A DNA stretch of 64,000 nucleotides, from NCBI GenBank assembly GCA_039698035.1, contig JBDKSW010000007.1, forward strand, positions 62,001 to 126,000, in the 5' to 3' direction. A model generated the notes under the pieces. The model searched no databases. It saw nothing but the letters and a program-made list of their open reading frames with translations, and had not been told where the DNA came from. A program made the translations under genes and the position numbers. The stretch comes from JAJFUI01 sp039698035 (GTDB lineage Bacteria; Planctomycetota; Planctomycetia; Pirellulales; Thermoguttaceae). Of the stretch, positions 36,883 through 44,601 are shown piece after piece. Numbering within the stretch: position 1 is the stretch's first letter; every line of letters starts with the position of its first letter.

Positions 36883-36888
36883 ATTATA
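36883..36888 (-). promoter_or_regulatory. -10 element upstream of the Gfo/Idh/MocA gene
   Basis: A perfect TATAAT is present on the minus strand here, 119 bases upstream of the start at 36764. The -35 region (TTGTGC, 16 bases away) is weak. Confidence 0.35.
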
Positions 36889-36929
36889 GGGATAGGTGGA
36901 CGTCGCACAACCAGCAAGGGCCATCGTCA

Positions 36930-37325
36930 ATGAACGCCCGCACCCGACGCCGTTTTGATGAAGAGCTGGAATGGGTGTTGGCCCGACTGCCGCCGCTCGT
37001 GCATGAACTGATCGAGCAGGTTCCGCTCCATGTCGAGGACTATCCGTCCGACGAGGTGATGGACCGCATGGGCATTGAATATCTCGACGACCTGTGCGGG
37101 CTGTACACGGGCATCCCCATTGGGAATAAAAGCGTCATGCACTCCGGCACGCTGCCCGATGTTGTGACGGTCTACCGCGAAGGCATTTTGACGGCGGCCG
37201 CCGACCGTCGCGGACGCATCACGACCGAGCGACTGCGAGAGCAAATTCGGATCACGATCCTTCACGAGTTGGCTCATCATCACGGGCTGACCGAGAACGA
37301 TCTACGCAAGTTAGGATATGGTTAG
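36930..37325 (+). CDS. Zincin-type metallopeptidase
   Basis: The 131-residue protein ends with HELAHHHGLTEND, an HExxHxxGxxx(E/D) zinc site, in a small domain typical of the zincin-like peptidase family (PF06262). The N-terminal half has the usual FDEELEWVLARLPPLVHEL and VEDYPSD. Function in this family is unproven. The ATG at 36930 lies in the divergent region shared with the Gfo/Idh/MocA gene. The following gene starts 29 bases later, so they may be co-transcribed. Confidence 0.88.
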   Translation: MNARTRRRFDEELEWVLARLPPLVHELIEQVPLHVEDYPSDEVMDRMGIEYLDDLCGLYTGIPIGNKSVMHSGTLPDVVTVYREGILTAAADRRGRITTERLREQIRITILHELAHHHGLTENDLRKLGYG

Positions 37326-37354
37326 AACAACCCAACATCGGAGGACAGATCGCC

Positions 37355-37948
37355 ATGAACCGAACAACGGTGAATGTGATTGTCGATGTGGTGGCGTTTG
37401 CGGCCATGCTACTGCTTGCCGCCACGGGCGCGTTGATGAAATTCATCCTGCCGCCTGGCTCGGGGCATTTCAGTCGCATTTGGGGGATGGACCGCCACGG
37501 CTGGGGCGACATCCACGCGTGGATCGCCGTTGTCCTTCTCGCGACGGTGGCGATCCATTTGTATTTGCATTGGAAATGGGTCGTTTCCGTGGTCGCTGGC
37601 CGATCGCCCGAACGGGCAAAGCGGCGAGTCGTTGTTGCGGCCGCGGCGTGCCTCGGGCTGCTTGGGCTGGCCAGCGCTCCGTTCTTCGCGGCTGTTGAAC
37701 GAGGCGGCGAACCGCCCCACAAGTCGCGATCCGCCGAGCGGCCTTCCGCCAAGACCATCGACATTAACGGGACAATGACGCTCGACGAGGTCGAACACAG
37801 CACGGGCGTCCCAGCCGCGGTGATTCTCCGTGAACTCGGCTTGCCGGCGAGCGTGCCGACGGACGAACGTCTTGGACGCCTTCGCAAGCGATACGACTTC
37901 GATGTTCATCGCGTGCGGGAGATCGTCGAAAAGCAACGAAAACCGTAA
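37355..37948 (+). CDS. DUF4405-like membrane protein with C-terminal helical domain
   Basis: The 197-residue protein has three membrane helices (about 8-30, 48-72 and 88-112), with histidines suitable for haem (HGWGDIHAW and HLYLHWKW), as in the DUF4405 cytochrome-like family. After a hydrophilic linker, residues 130-195 form a helical domain (MTLDEVEHSTGVPAAVILRE, then YDFDVHRVREIVEK), resembling the C-terminal part of other planctomycete membrane cytochrome proteins. A role in electron transfer is inferred only. Confidence 0.75.
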   Translation: MNRTTVNVIVDVVAFAAMLLLAATGALMKFILPPGSGHFSRIWGMDRHGWGDIHAWIAVVLLATVAIHLYLHWKWVVSVVAGRSPERAKRRVVVAAAACLGLLGLASAPFFAAVERGGEPPHKSRSAERPSAKTIDINGTMTLDEVEHSTGVPAAVILRELGLPASVPTDERLGRLRKRYDFDVHRVREIVEKQRKP

Positions 37949-37967
37949 TGCCAACGGGAGTGCGCCG

Positions 37968-38729
37968 ATGATCGACATTGTCCGAGTGCTTCGCGAGACG
38001 TTTGTGGCCCAGGCCGAGCATCATCCGAGCCTGGACTCGACGAATAACCGCGCGGCCTGGTGCGCCTCGCGTGGCCCGCGAGACTTGCCGCTGCTCGTGG
38101 TCGCCGACGAACAAACGGTCGGACGTGGGCGGGGCAGCAAACGTTGGTGGACCGGCCGGGGCTGTCTGGCGATGAGTTTGCTCGTGGATCCGGCAACCGT
38201 GGCCGCCGAGGAAGGTCGCTCGCCGCTCGTGGCGTTGGCGGCGGCCGTGGCGGTCGCCGAAACGGTTCGAGCGAACTGCCCAAACCACGCGGCCGACATC
38301 CATTGGCCGAACGACGTGCTGGTCGAGGGACGCAAAGTGTCCGGCATCCTGGTCGAAGTCCTGCCCGACCGCCGGCACGTCATCGGTATCGGGCTGAACA
38401 CGAACAACCATGTGGCCGACGCGCCGGCCGAGTTGCGGGCAACCGTGGCCACGCTGTGCGACCTGATCGGTCGCGAGCTGGACCAGACGGAGGTGCTGAT
38501 CGGACTGCTTGGCCGTTTGGATCGCCTGTTTCGGCAGTTGCACGACGCGCCGGACGCCGTCGCGGCCCGGGCCAATGCACTGTGTGTCCAGCGAGGCCGC
38601 AACGTCACGCTCCGATGGGAAACGCAGTTGAGGACCGGACTCTGCCACGGAATCGGCCCGACCGGCGGCATTTTGCTCGAGACGCCCGACGGGGTCGAGG
38701 CGTTCTATTCAGGCACGACCGAGGGGTGA
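37968..38729 (+). CDS. birA: Biotin-[acetyl-CoA-carboxylase] ligase, no HTH domain
   Basis: The 253-residue protein is a BirA catalytic domain: the STN motif (HPSLDSTNNRAA), GRGRGSKRWW for the biotinyl-AMP loop, HWPNDVLVEGRKVSGILVE, and a C-terminal SH3-like fold (VTLRWETQLRTGLCHGI). It attaches biotin to carboxylase carrier proteins. The N-terminal DNA-binding domain found in E. coli BirA is absent, so it should not repress biotin genes. It starts 20 bases after the DUF4405 gene. No biotin gene adjoins. Confidence 0.93.
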   Translation: MIDIVRVLRETFVAQAEHHPSLDSTNNRAAWCASRGPRDLPLLVVADEQTVGRGRGSKRWWTGRGCLAMSLLVDPATVAAEEGRSPLVALAAAVAVAETVRANCPNHAADIHWPNDVLVEGRKVSGILVEVLPDRRHVIGIGLNTNNHVADAPAELRATVATLCDLIGRELDQTEVLIGLLGRLDRLFRQLHDAPDAVAARANALCVQRGRNVTLRWETQLRTGLCHGIGPTGGILLETPDGVEAFYSGTTEG

Positions 38730-38769
38730 GGAGCAATCGCTCTCCACTACCCGCGTGCAACTTCTTCAT

Positions 38770-38775
38770 TATAAT
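38770..38775 (+). promoter_or_regulatory. -10 element ahead of htrA
   Basis: TATAAT at 38770-38775, 82 bases before the htrA start, is a perfect -10 sequence. No good -35 element is seen at the right spacing, so activation by another factor is possible. Confidence 0.35.
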
Positions 38776-38857
38776 TCCGCAAGATCGGACGCGTCTCGGC
38801 AACTAACCCAAAGAGGGCGTAAGACGCAAACATACCGGACACTACGGAGGTATTGTG

Positions 38858-40411
38858 ATGAGACGGAAGCTGTTTCCAGTCAACATTCGGACGGGCATTG
38901 CGGCCCTTGTGCTGCTGGGCGTGGGCGTTGGCCTTTGGGCAGCCGCAGGCGGTGATCGAGACCGTGCCCTGGCACAGGCCCCGGCCGCCACTGCTTCGGG
39001 GGGCGGCGCCGCGGGCTATGCCAACAGCCTGTCGAAGGCGTTCCGCGAGGCCGCGCAAAAGGCGCTGCCGGCCGTCGTGATGATTCGCAACACGCCCGTC
39101 GCCGAGGCCAACAAGTCGGCCGAGTCGGGCGACGAGGAACAGTCGGAAGAGAACAACCCGCTCGATACGCTTCCGCCAGAGTTCCGTCGGATGTTCCCGA
39201 ATCTGCCAAAGATGCCGAACATGCCTCGTGGCGAAGGCGCCGCGAGCCTCGGCTCGGGTTTCATTATCGACCCGTCAGGCATCATCCTGACGAACAACCA
39301 CGTCGTCAGCGGCGGCGGCAAGATTGTCGTCCATCTGCATGACGGCCGCGAGTTTGACGCGACCGAGGTCAAACGCGATCCCCGCGCCGATCTGGCCATC
39401 GTCCGAATCAAGGCGAGTGGAAAGCTGCCGACCGTCAAGCTGGGCAACAGCGATGACATGCAAGTCGGCGACTGGGTGCTCGCGCTCGGCGATCCGTTCG
39501 GCTTAGAGGGAACCGTCACGGCCGGCATCGTCAGCGCCAAGGGACGCGGCGTCGATGTCTCGTCGAGCCAAAGCTTCAAGAATCTGATTCAGACCGATGC
39601 GGCCATCAACCGTGGCAACAGCGGCGGGCCGCTCGTCAATCTCGATGGCGACGTGATTGGCATCAACGTGGCCATTCTCTCGCCCACCGGCGGCAACCTG
39701 GGCGTCGGTTTTGCGATTCCCAGCAATGTGGCCAAGTGGGTGAGCCAGCAATTGATCTCGCGGGGCTCGGTGCGCCGGGCCTACATCGGCGTCAGCATGC
39801 AGCCGCTGTCCCGCGACCTGGCCGCCAAACTGGGCGTCGAAGGCCAACGCGGCGCGGTCGTCGCCGAGGTGTTCCCGCACACGCCCGCCGCGACAGCCGG
39901 TCTGAAGCCGGGCGATGTCATCGTCAAGTTTGCCGACCAAGCGGTCGGCAGCCCTCAGGACTTGCAGGCCGCCGTGGAACAAGCTTCGATCGGCACGCCA
40001 CAGACGATTGTCGTGTTCCGCGACGGCAAGCAGACCAAGTTGGAGGTCACGGTCCAAGAGCAGCCGGCCGACTATGGGATGGCTCAGCGAAGAACCGGGG
40101 TTCCCGGCCAGGGCGAGACCATGCGCGATGAAAAGCTTGGCGTCGAGGTTTCCGAGCTGACGCCCGAACTGGCTGGCCAGTTGAACGTCAAGCCGGGCGA
40201 GGGTGTCGTCATCACGCAGGTCCGTCAGGGCAGCCCCGCGGCGATGGCCGGCCTGGCGCCTCGGATGATCATCCTCCAGGCAAACCGCAAGGCGATTAAG
40301 ACGCTCGACGACTTCAAACAGGCCATCTCGCAGAAGTCGGTCGAGGAAGGCGTGTTGTTGTTGGTCCGCACGGCCCAGGGCACGCGGTTCGTTATCATCC
40401 GCTCGTCGTGA
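38858..40411 (+). CDS. HtrA/Do-family periplasmic serine protease with two PDZ domains
   Basis: The 517-residue protein has an N-terminal signal or anchor (IAALVLLGVGVGLWAAA), a trypsin-like domain and two PDZ domains. The catalytic triad is His148 (TNNHVV), Asp178 (DPRADLAIV) and Ser255 (NRGNSGGPL). PDZ1 (about 295-385) and PDZ2 (about 420-510) regulate activity or bind substrate. It degrades or refolds misfolded envelope proteins. ATG 38858 follows ACGGAGG; a GTG lies three bases upstream. A terminator follows at 40478-40522. Confidence 0.95.
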   Translation: MRRKLFPVNIRTGIAALVLLGVGVGLWAAAGGDRDRALAQAPAATASGGGAAGYANSLSKAFREAAQKALPAVVMIRNTPVAEANKSAESGDEEQSEENNPLDTLPPEFRRMFPNLPKMPNMPRGEGAASLGSGFIIDPSGIILTNNHVVSGGGKIVVHLHDGREFDATEVKRDPRADLAIVRIKASGKLPTVKLGNSDDMQVGDWVLALGDPFGLEGTVTAGIVSAKGRGVDVSSSQSFKNLIQTDAAINRGNSGGPLVNLDGDVIGINVAILSPTGGNLGVGFAIPSNVAKWVSQQLISRGSVRRAYIGVSMQPLSRDLAAKLGVEGQRGAVVAEVFPHTPAATAGLKPGDVIVKFADQAVGSPQDLQAAVEQASIGTPQTIVVFRDGKQTKLEVTVQEQPADYGMAQRRTGVPGQGETMRDEKLGVEVSELTPELAGQLNVKPGEGVVITQVRQGSPAAMAGLAPRMIILQANRKAIKTLDDFKQAISQKSVEEGVLLLVRTAQGTRFVIIRSS

Positions 40412-40477
40412 CGAGTCGACCCATCGACCGGCGGACCGTCTCGGAAAACGGGGCGGTTCGTCGTCGGTCGTCGAAAG

Positions 40478-40522
40478 CTGGGGCGTTGGGGACGAATTGG
40501 TCCTTGACGCCCCAGTTGTTTT
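40478..40522 (+). terminator. Rho-independent terminator after htrA
   Basis: CTGGGGCGT at 40478-40486 pairs with ACGCCCCAG at 40507-40515. The inner arms GGAC and GTCC extend the hairpin around a GAATTG loop. TTGTTTT follows at 40516-40522. It ends the htrA transcript before the helicase gene. Confidence 0.7.
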
Positions 40523-40661
40523 CGAGTGGGACGCGGATGGCGTGTTCACGTCGCCAACGCTTCGGTCCTTCGCTTGGGTGCTTGACCCTGCTGGCGGTTT
40601 GGTCAAAAATCATACCCGTCTCCGTGCCCTTGCCGACCTTGCGACGAAAAAGCCAAACCCC

Positions 40662-43055
40662 ATGCCGACCAACGACCCGCCTCGCAGCCGCGACGAGCTT
40701 GCCAGCCAATACCTCGATCAGCTTCCGTACGAGCCCTATAAGGTCCAAGAGGAGGCATTGCTTGCGTGGTTCTCGTGCGATCAGGGCGTGTTGGTGGCCG
40801 CGCCGACGGGCACCGGCAAGACGCTGATCGCCGAGGCCGCGCTGTTCGAGACCCTGCATAACGGGACGACGGCCTACTATACGACGCCACTGATTGCCCT
40901 ATGCGAGCAGAAGTTCCGCGAGATGCAGAGTGCGGCGGTTCGCTGGGGATTCGATCCGACCGACGTGGGCCTGGTGACCGGCAACCGCCGTGAAAACCCC
41001 GATGCCCGCGTGCTGGTCGTCGTGGCCGAAATCCTGCTCAATCGGCTGCTGCATAGCACGTGCAGTCCGGCCTTCGCGAGGTCGCATCCCGAAGACGCGG
41101 CCGCCGCGGGCGCGTTCGACTTCAGCCGCGTGAGCGCCGTCGTCATGGACGAGTTTCACAGCTTCAACGACCCGGAGCGGGGCATCGTCTGGGAGTTGTC
41201 GCTGGGGCTCTTGCCCGAGCATGTCCGAACCCTGCTGCTTTCGGCCACCGTGGGCAACGCCGTCGAGTTTCTGCACTGGCTTCGGCATAGCCACCATCGG
41301 CGGCTGGAACTGGTCAAAGGCGACGAGCGCAAGGTGCCGCTCAAGTTTCACTGGGTGGGCGACATGCTGGTGACCGAGCACCTCGAAGCGATGGCTCAGG
41401 GCGAGGACGCCGTTCGCATGACGCCTGCCCTGGTCTTCTGCTTCAACCGCGACGAGTGTTGGAACGTCGCCGAGCAGCTCAAGGGCAAACGCGTTCTGGG
41501 CGATGGTCAGCAGAAGCGGCTTGCGGCCGAGCTGGAGAAGCACGACTGGTCGGAAGGCGCCGGGCCCAAGCTCAAGCAACTGTTGATCCGGGGCGTCGGC
41601 GTGCATCATGCGGGCGTGCTGCCAAAGTACCGCCGCATCGTCGAGGAACTATTTCAGCGGAAGCTGCTTTCGGTGGCCACCTGCACCGAGACACTTTCGG
41701 CCGGCATCAATCTGCCTGCCCGATCGGTCGTCGTCCCGAGCATCATGAAGGGGCCTCCGGAGAAGAAAAAGCTGCTGGAGCCGAGCACGGCGCATCAGAT
41801 TTTCGGTCGCGCCGGCCGGCCGCAGTTTGACAAGGAGGGACACGTCTTCGTGCTGGCCCACGAGGATGACGTGAAGATTGCCAGGTGGCGCGAGAAGTAC
41901 GATCAGATTCCCGAGGACACGAAGGATCCCGGCCTGATGAAGGCGAAGAAGGCATTGAAGAAGAAAATGCCGACCCGCCGAGCCGGCGAGCAATATTGGA
42001 ACGAGGCCCAGTTCAACAAGCTTTGCGCGGCCCCGCCGGGCAATTTGCACAGTCGCGGTCCGCTGCCGTGGCGGCTGCTGGCCTACATGCTCGACGCCTC
42101 GCCCGAGGTCGATCTGATCCGCCAACTCGTCGGCAAGCGATTGATGGATTCCGGCCGGGTCGATGTGGGCCAGCGCGAGCTCGACCAGATGTTGATGATC
42201 CTATGGCGAGCCGGCTACGTGACTCTCGACCCCGAGCCGCCGAAGGAGGACGAGCTGGCCGCGCAGCAAGCGGCCGCCGCCGAACAGCGGGCGAAGGAAG
42301 CCAAGCGGCTGGACTTCAGCTTTGGGTTCGCCGAGAAGCCGGCCGAGCCGGAGCGGCCCACGTATCGCCCGGTCCTTGCGCGGCCCACGGAGAATCTGGC
42401 CAAGCTGTCGCTGTTCCGCGGCATCAACCCGCTGTACGCCATGTTTCTGGTCAAGCACCTGGGGATTGCCGATCGCAATGAGCGGATTCAGGCGATGGAG
42501 AGCGTTCTGGAGTTGCCGCGGTCGGTCGGCCGCTTCGTCCGCGTGCCACGACAGGATGAATTGCCGGCTGGCCCGTTGGCCACGCTCTGGCTCGACCCGC
42601 AGTTGCTCCAACTAGGACTGGCCACGCCCGAGGAACTGTCCCAGAAGGCAAACGAAGAGCAGGACCACGGCCCGCGTCACACGTATGACGACGATCGCGT
42701 CTGGGTACTGACATTGGCTGACAAGCTGCGGCGGTTGTTTGACTACGATTGTGCCGGCGTTCACGACCTGCGGACGCAACCGGTCTGGGCGGCCGGCGAG
42801 TTGCTTCAGTTTGGCGGCGACTTCAACAAGTACATCACGAGCAAAGCCCTGCAAAAGCAGGAAGGCGTCATCTTCCGCCACGTTCTGCGGCTGATTTTGC
42901 TGGTCAACGAGTTTCTGCAAATTTGCCCTCCCGAGGTGAGCGAGGAAGCGTGGCGCGCCGACTTGGAGGACGTTTCGTCGCGGTTGGTCGAGAGCTGCCG
43001 TCGCATCGACCCGGCCAGCACGGACAAGACGTTGGAAGAGGTCGAGCAAGAGTAG
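40662..43055 (+). CDS. Ski2-like DExH-box helicase
   Basis: The 797-residue protein has motif I APTGTGKT, motif II VVMDEFHS, motif III LLLSATVG, and motif VI QIFGRAGRPQFD, in the order of Ski2-type superfamily 2 helicases. The C-terminal part has a helical region with no named domain. Such enzymes unwind RNA or DNA with ATP. ATG 40662 is taken because the frame upstream is not conserved in composition. It ends 22 bases from the convergent NtrC gene. Its substrate is unknown. Confidence 0.9.
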   Translation: MPTNDPPRSRDELASQYLDQLPYEPYKVQEEALLAWFSCDQGVLVAAPTGTGKTLIAEAALFETLHNGTTAYYTTPLIALCEQKFREMQSAAVRWGFDPTDVGLVTGNRRENPDARVLVVVAEILLNRLLHSTCSPAFARSHPEDAAAAGAFDFSRVSAVVMDEFHSFNDPERGIVWELSLGLLPEHVRTLLLSATVGNAVEFLHWLRHSHHRRLELVKGDERKVPLKFHWVGDMLVTEHLEAMAQGEDAVRMTPALVFCFNRDECWNVAEQLKGKRVLGDGQQKRLAAELEKHDWSEGAGPKLKQLLIRGVGVHHAGVLPKYRRIVEELFQRKLLSVATCTETLSAGINLPARSVVVPSIMKGPPEKKKLLEPSTAHQIFGRAGRPQFDKEGHVFVLAHEDDVKIARWREKYDQIPEDTKDPGLMKAKKALKKKMPTRRAGEQYWNEAQFNKLCAAPPGNLHSRGPLPWRLLAYMLDASPEVDLIRQLVGKRLMDSGRVDVGQRELDQMLMILWRAGYVTLDPEPPKEDELAAQQAAAAEQRAKEAKRLDFSFGFAEKPAEPERPTYRPVLARPTENLAKLSLFRGINPLYAMFLVKHLGIADRNERIQAMESVLELPRSVGRFVRVPRQDELPAGPLATLWLDPQLLQLGLATPEELSQKANEEQDHGPRHTYDDDRVWVLTLADKLRRLFDYDCAGVHDLRTQPVWAAGELLQFGGDFNKYITSKALQKQEGVIFRHVLRLILLVNEFLQICPPEVSEEAWRADLEDVSSRLVESCRRIDPASTDKTLEEVEQE

Positions 43056-43077
43056 CGTGCGCTCGACGAGTCGCACC

Positions 43078-44427
43078 CTATGCCAGCCCGTGCTTGGCCA
43101 GCTTGTCGCGGAAGGTCGAGGGCTTCATGCCCAAGGCAGCGGCGGCGGCCGTCTTGTTGCCGCCGGAATTGCGAAGCGCCTCTTGCAGGAGCTGCTTCTC
43201 GGCGTGGTCGATCGCGGCCTGAAACCCGCCGACCGGCAGCCGTTGGTTCGGATCGACGCCGCCGATCTCGGCCGACAGAATTCCCGGCGTGATCGCGCCG
43301 CCGCCGATGAGGTACGCCCGTTCGAGCGTGTGGTAGAGCTCACGAACGTTGCCGGGCCAATCGTGACGCAAGAGGATATCGATGGCCTCCGGCGGCGCTT
43401 CGGCGGGTGACTCCGTCGTGACGCCCGTTGGCGGCGTGCTGATGCGTCGCAGCAAATGCTCGGCCAGCAGCGGGATATCCTCCTTGCGATCTCGGAGCGG
43501 GGGGATGTTGATCCGCAGCACATCGAGCCGATAATAGAGGTCTTCGCGAAAGGCCCCTTCGGCGATCAGTTCGAGCAGGTTTCGCTTGGTCGAGGCGATG
43601 ATTCGCACGTCGGCGCGGATAAGCGTCGCGCCGCCAACGCGCTCGAAGACCTTTTCCTCGATGGCGCGAAGCAGTTTCGGCTGCTGTTCCAGCGGGATGT
43701 CGTCAACGTCGTCAAGATAGAGCGTGCCGCCTTCGGCCAGATCAAAGCGGCCTTTGCGCTGCTGCTCGGCGCCGGTGAAAGAGCCTTTTTCGTGGCCGTA
43801 GAGCTCGCTTTCGATCAACTGCGGCGGGAAAAGCGTGCATCCGACCTTGACGTAGGGGAAACCCTGGCGGCGCGAGTTGCGGTGAATGGTCGTGGCCAGC
43901 AGGTCCTTGCCGACACCCGTCTCGCCGCACAACAAGACGTTGGCGTCTGTCGTGGCGGCGATCTCGACCATTCGCCTGACGCGATTCATGGCGGCCGATT
44001 GGCCAACGACCGCCGCGCCCACGCTTTCCTTAGAGTTTGCCGATCGTTTTTGATCGGCGGCGTGCGGTCGCTGCCGTTCGATTCGGGCGAGCAGCGGGAA
44101 AATGTCCTCGTTGCGGAACGGTTTGGTGATAAAGTCGAAAGCGCCGCGCTTGACGGCCTCGACCGCGACCGGGATGCTGCCGTAGGCCGTCATCACGACG
44201 ACCTCGATATCCGCCTGCGGGCCCTGCTTGATGCGCTTAAGCAGTTCGATGCCGTCGAGCTTCGGCATCTTCATGTCGGTCACGACCACGTCGAAGCGCG
44301 CGGCGGCGAGCCGATCGAGAGCTTCTTCGCCGTCGGCGGCCGTCGCGACGTCGTGGCCCTGCGTCGTCAAATCGTCGGCTAGCGTAATTCGCTTGATCTT
44401 TTCGTCGTCGACGATCAGGATTCGCAT
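43078..44427 (-). CDS. NtrC-family sigma-54-dependent response regulator
   Basis: The 449-residue protein has a receiver domain with phosphoacceptor Asp51 (VVVTDMKMP) and Lys102, an AAA+ domain with Walker A GETGVGKD and the sigma-54 contact loop GSFTGA (residues 215-220, Ala replaced by Ser), and a C-terminal Fis-type HTH (NKTAAAAALGMKPSTFRDKL). It should activate sigma-54 promoters when phosphorylated. No histidine kinase is next to it, so it is an orphan. The loop change is also seen in other functional activators. Confidence 0.95.
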   Translation of the reverse strand: MRILIVDDEKIKRITLADDLTTQGHDVATAADGEEALDRLAAARFDVVVTDMKMPKLDGIELLKRIKQGPQADIEVVVMTAYGSIPVAVEAVKRGAFDFITKPFRNEDIFPLLARIERQRPHAADQKRSANSKESVGAAVVGQSAAMNRVRRMVEIAATTDANVLLCGETGVGKDLLATTIHRNSRRQGFPYVKVGCTLFPPQLIESELYGHEKGSFTGAEQQRKGRFDLAEGGTLYLDDVDDIPLEQQPKLLRAIEEKVFERVGGATLIRADVRIIASTKRNLLELIAEGAFREDLYYRLDVLRINIPPLRDRKEDIPLLAEHLLRRISTPPTGVTTESPAEAPPEAIDILLRHDWPGNVRELYHTLERAYLIGGGAITPGILSAEIGGVDPNQRLPVGGFQAAIDHAEKQLLQEALRNSGGNKTAAAAALGMKPSTFRDKLAKHGLA

Positions 44428-44601
44428 CTTGTGGCGGATCGATAAGGGCCGCGACTTGATAGATCGGTACGTTCGTCGATTTCAGGCCGCCAGCCTCTCC
44501 GTATCAAACCCCCTCCCGCGGCCCGCCGGTTTCCGTCTCGCGGCCAGATCGCCGCAGCCGCCGCGAGTGTCGGCGACCGCACTAGGCCGTTTGCCGGATC
44601 G

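Noticed and set aside
40497..40661. N-terminal extension of the helicase.
   Set aside because: It overlaps the htrA terminator and has no conserved residues before MPTNDPP.
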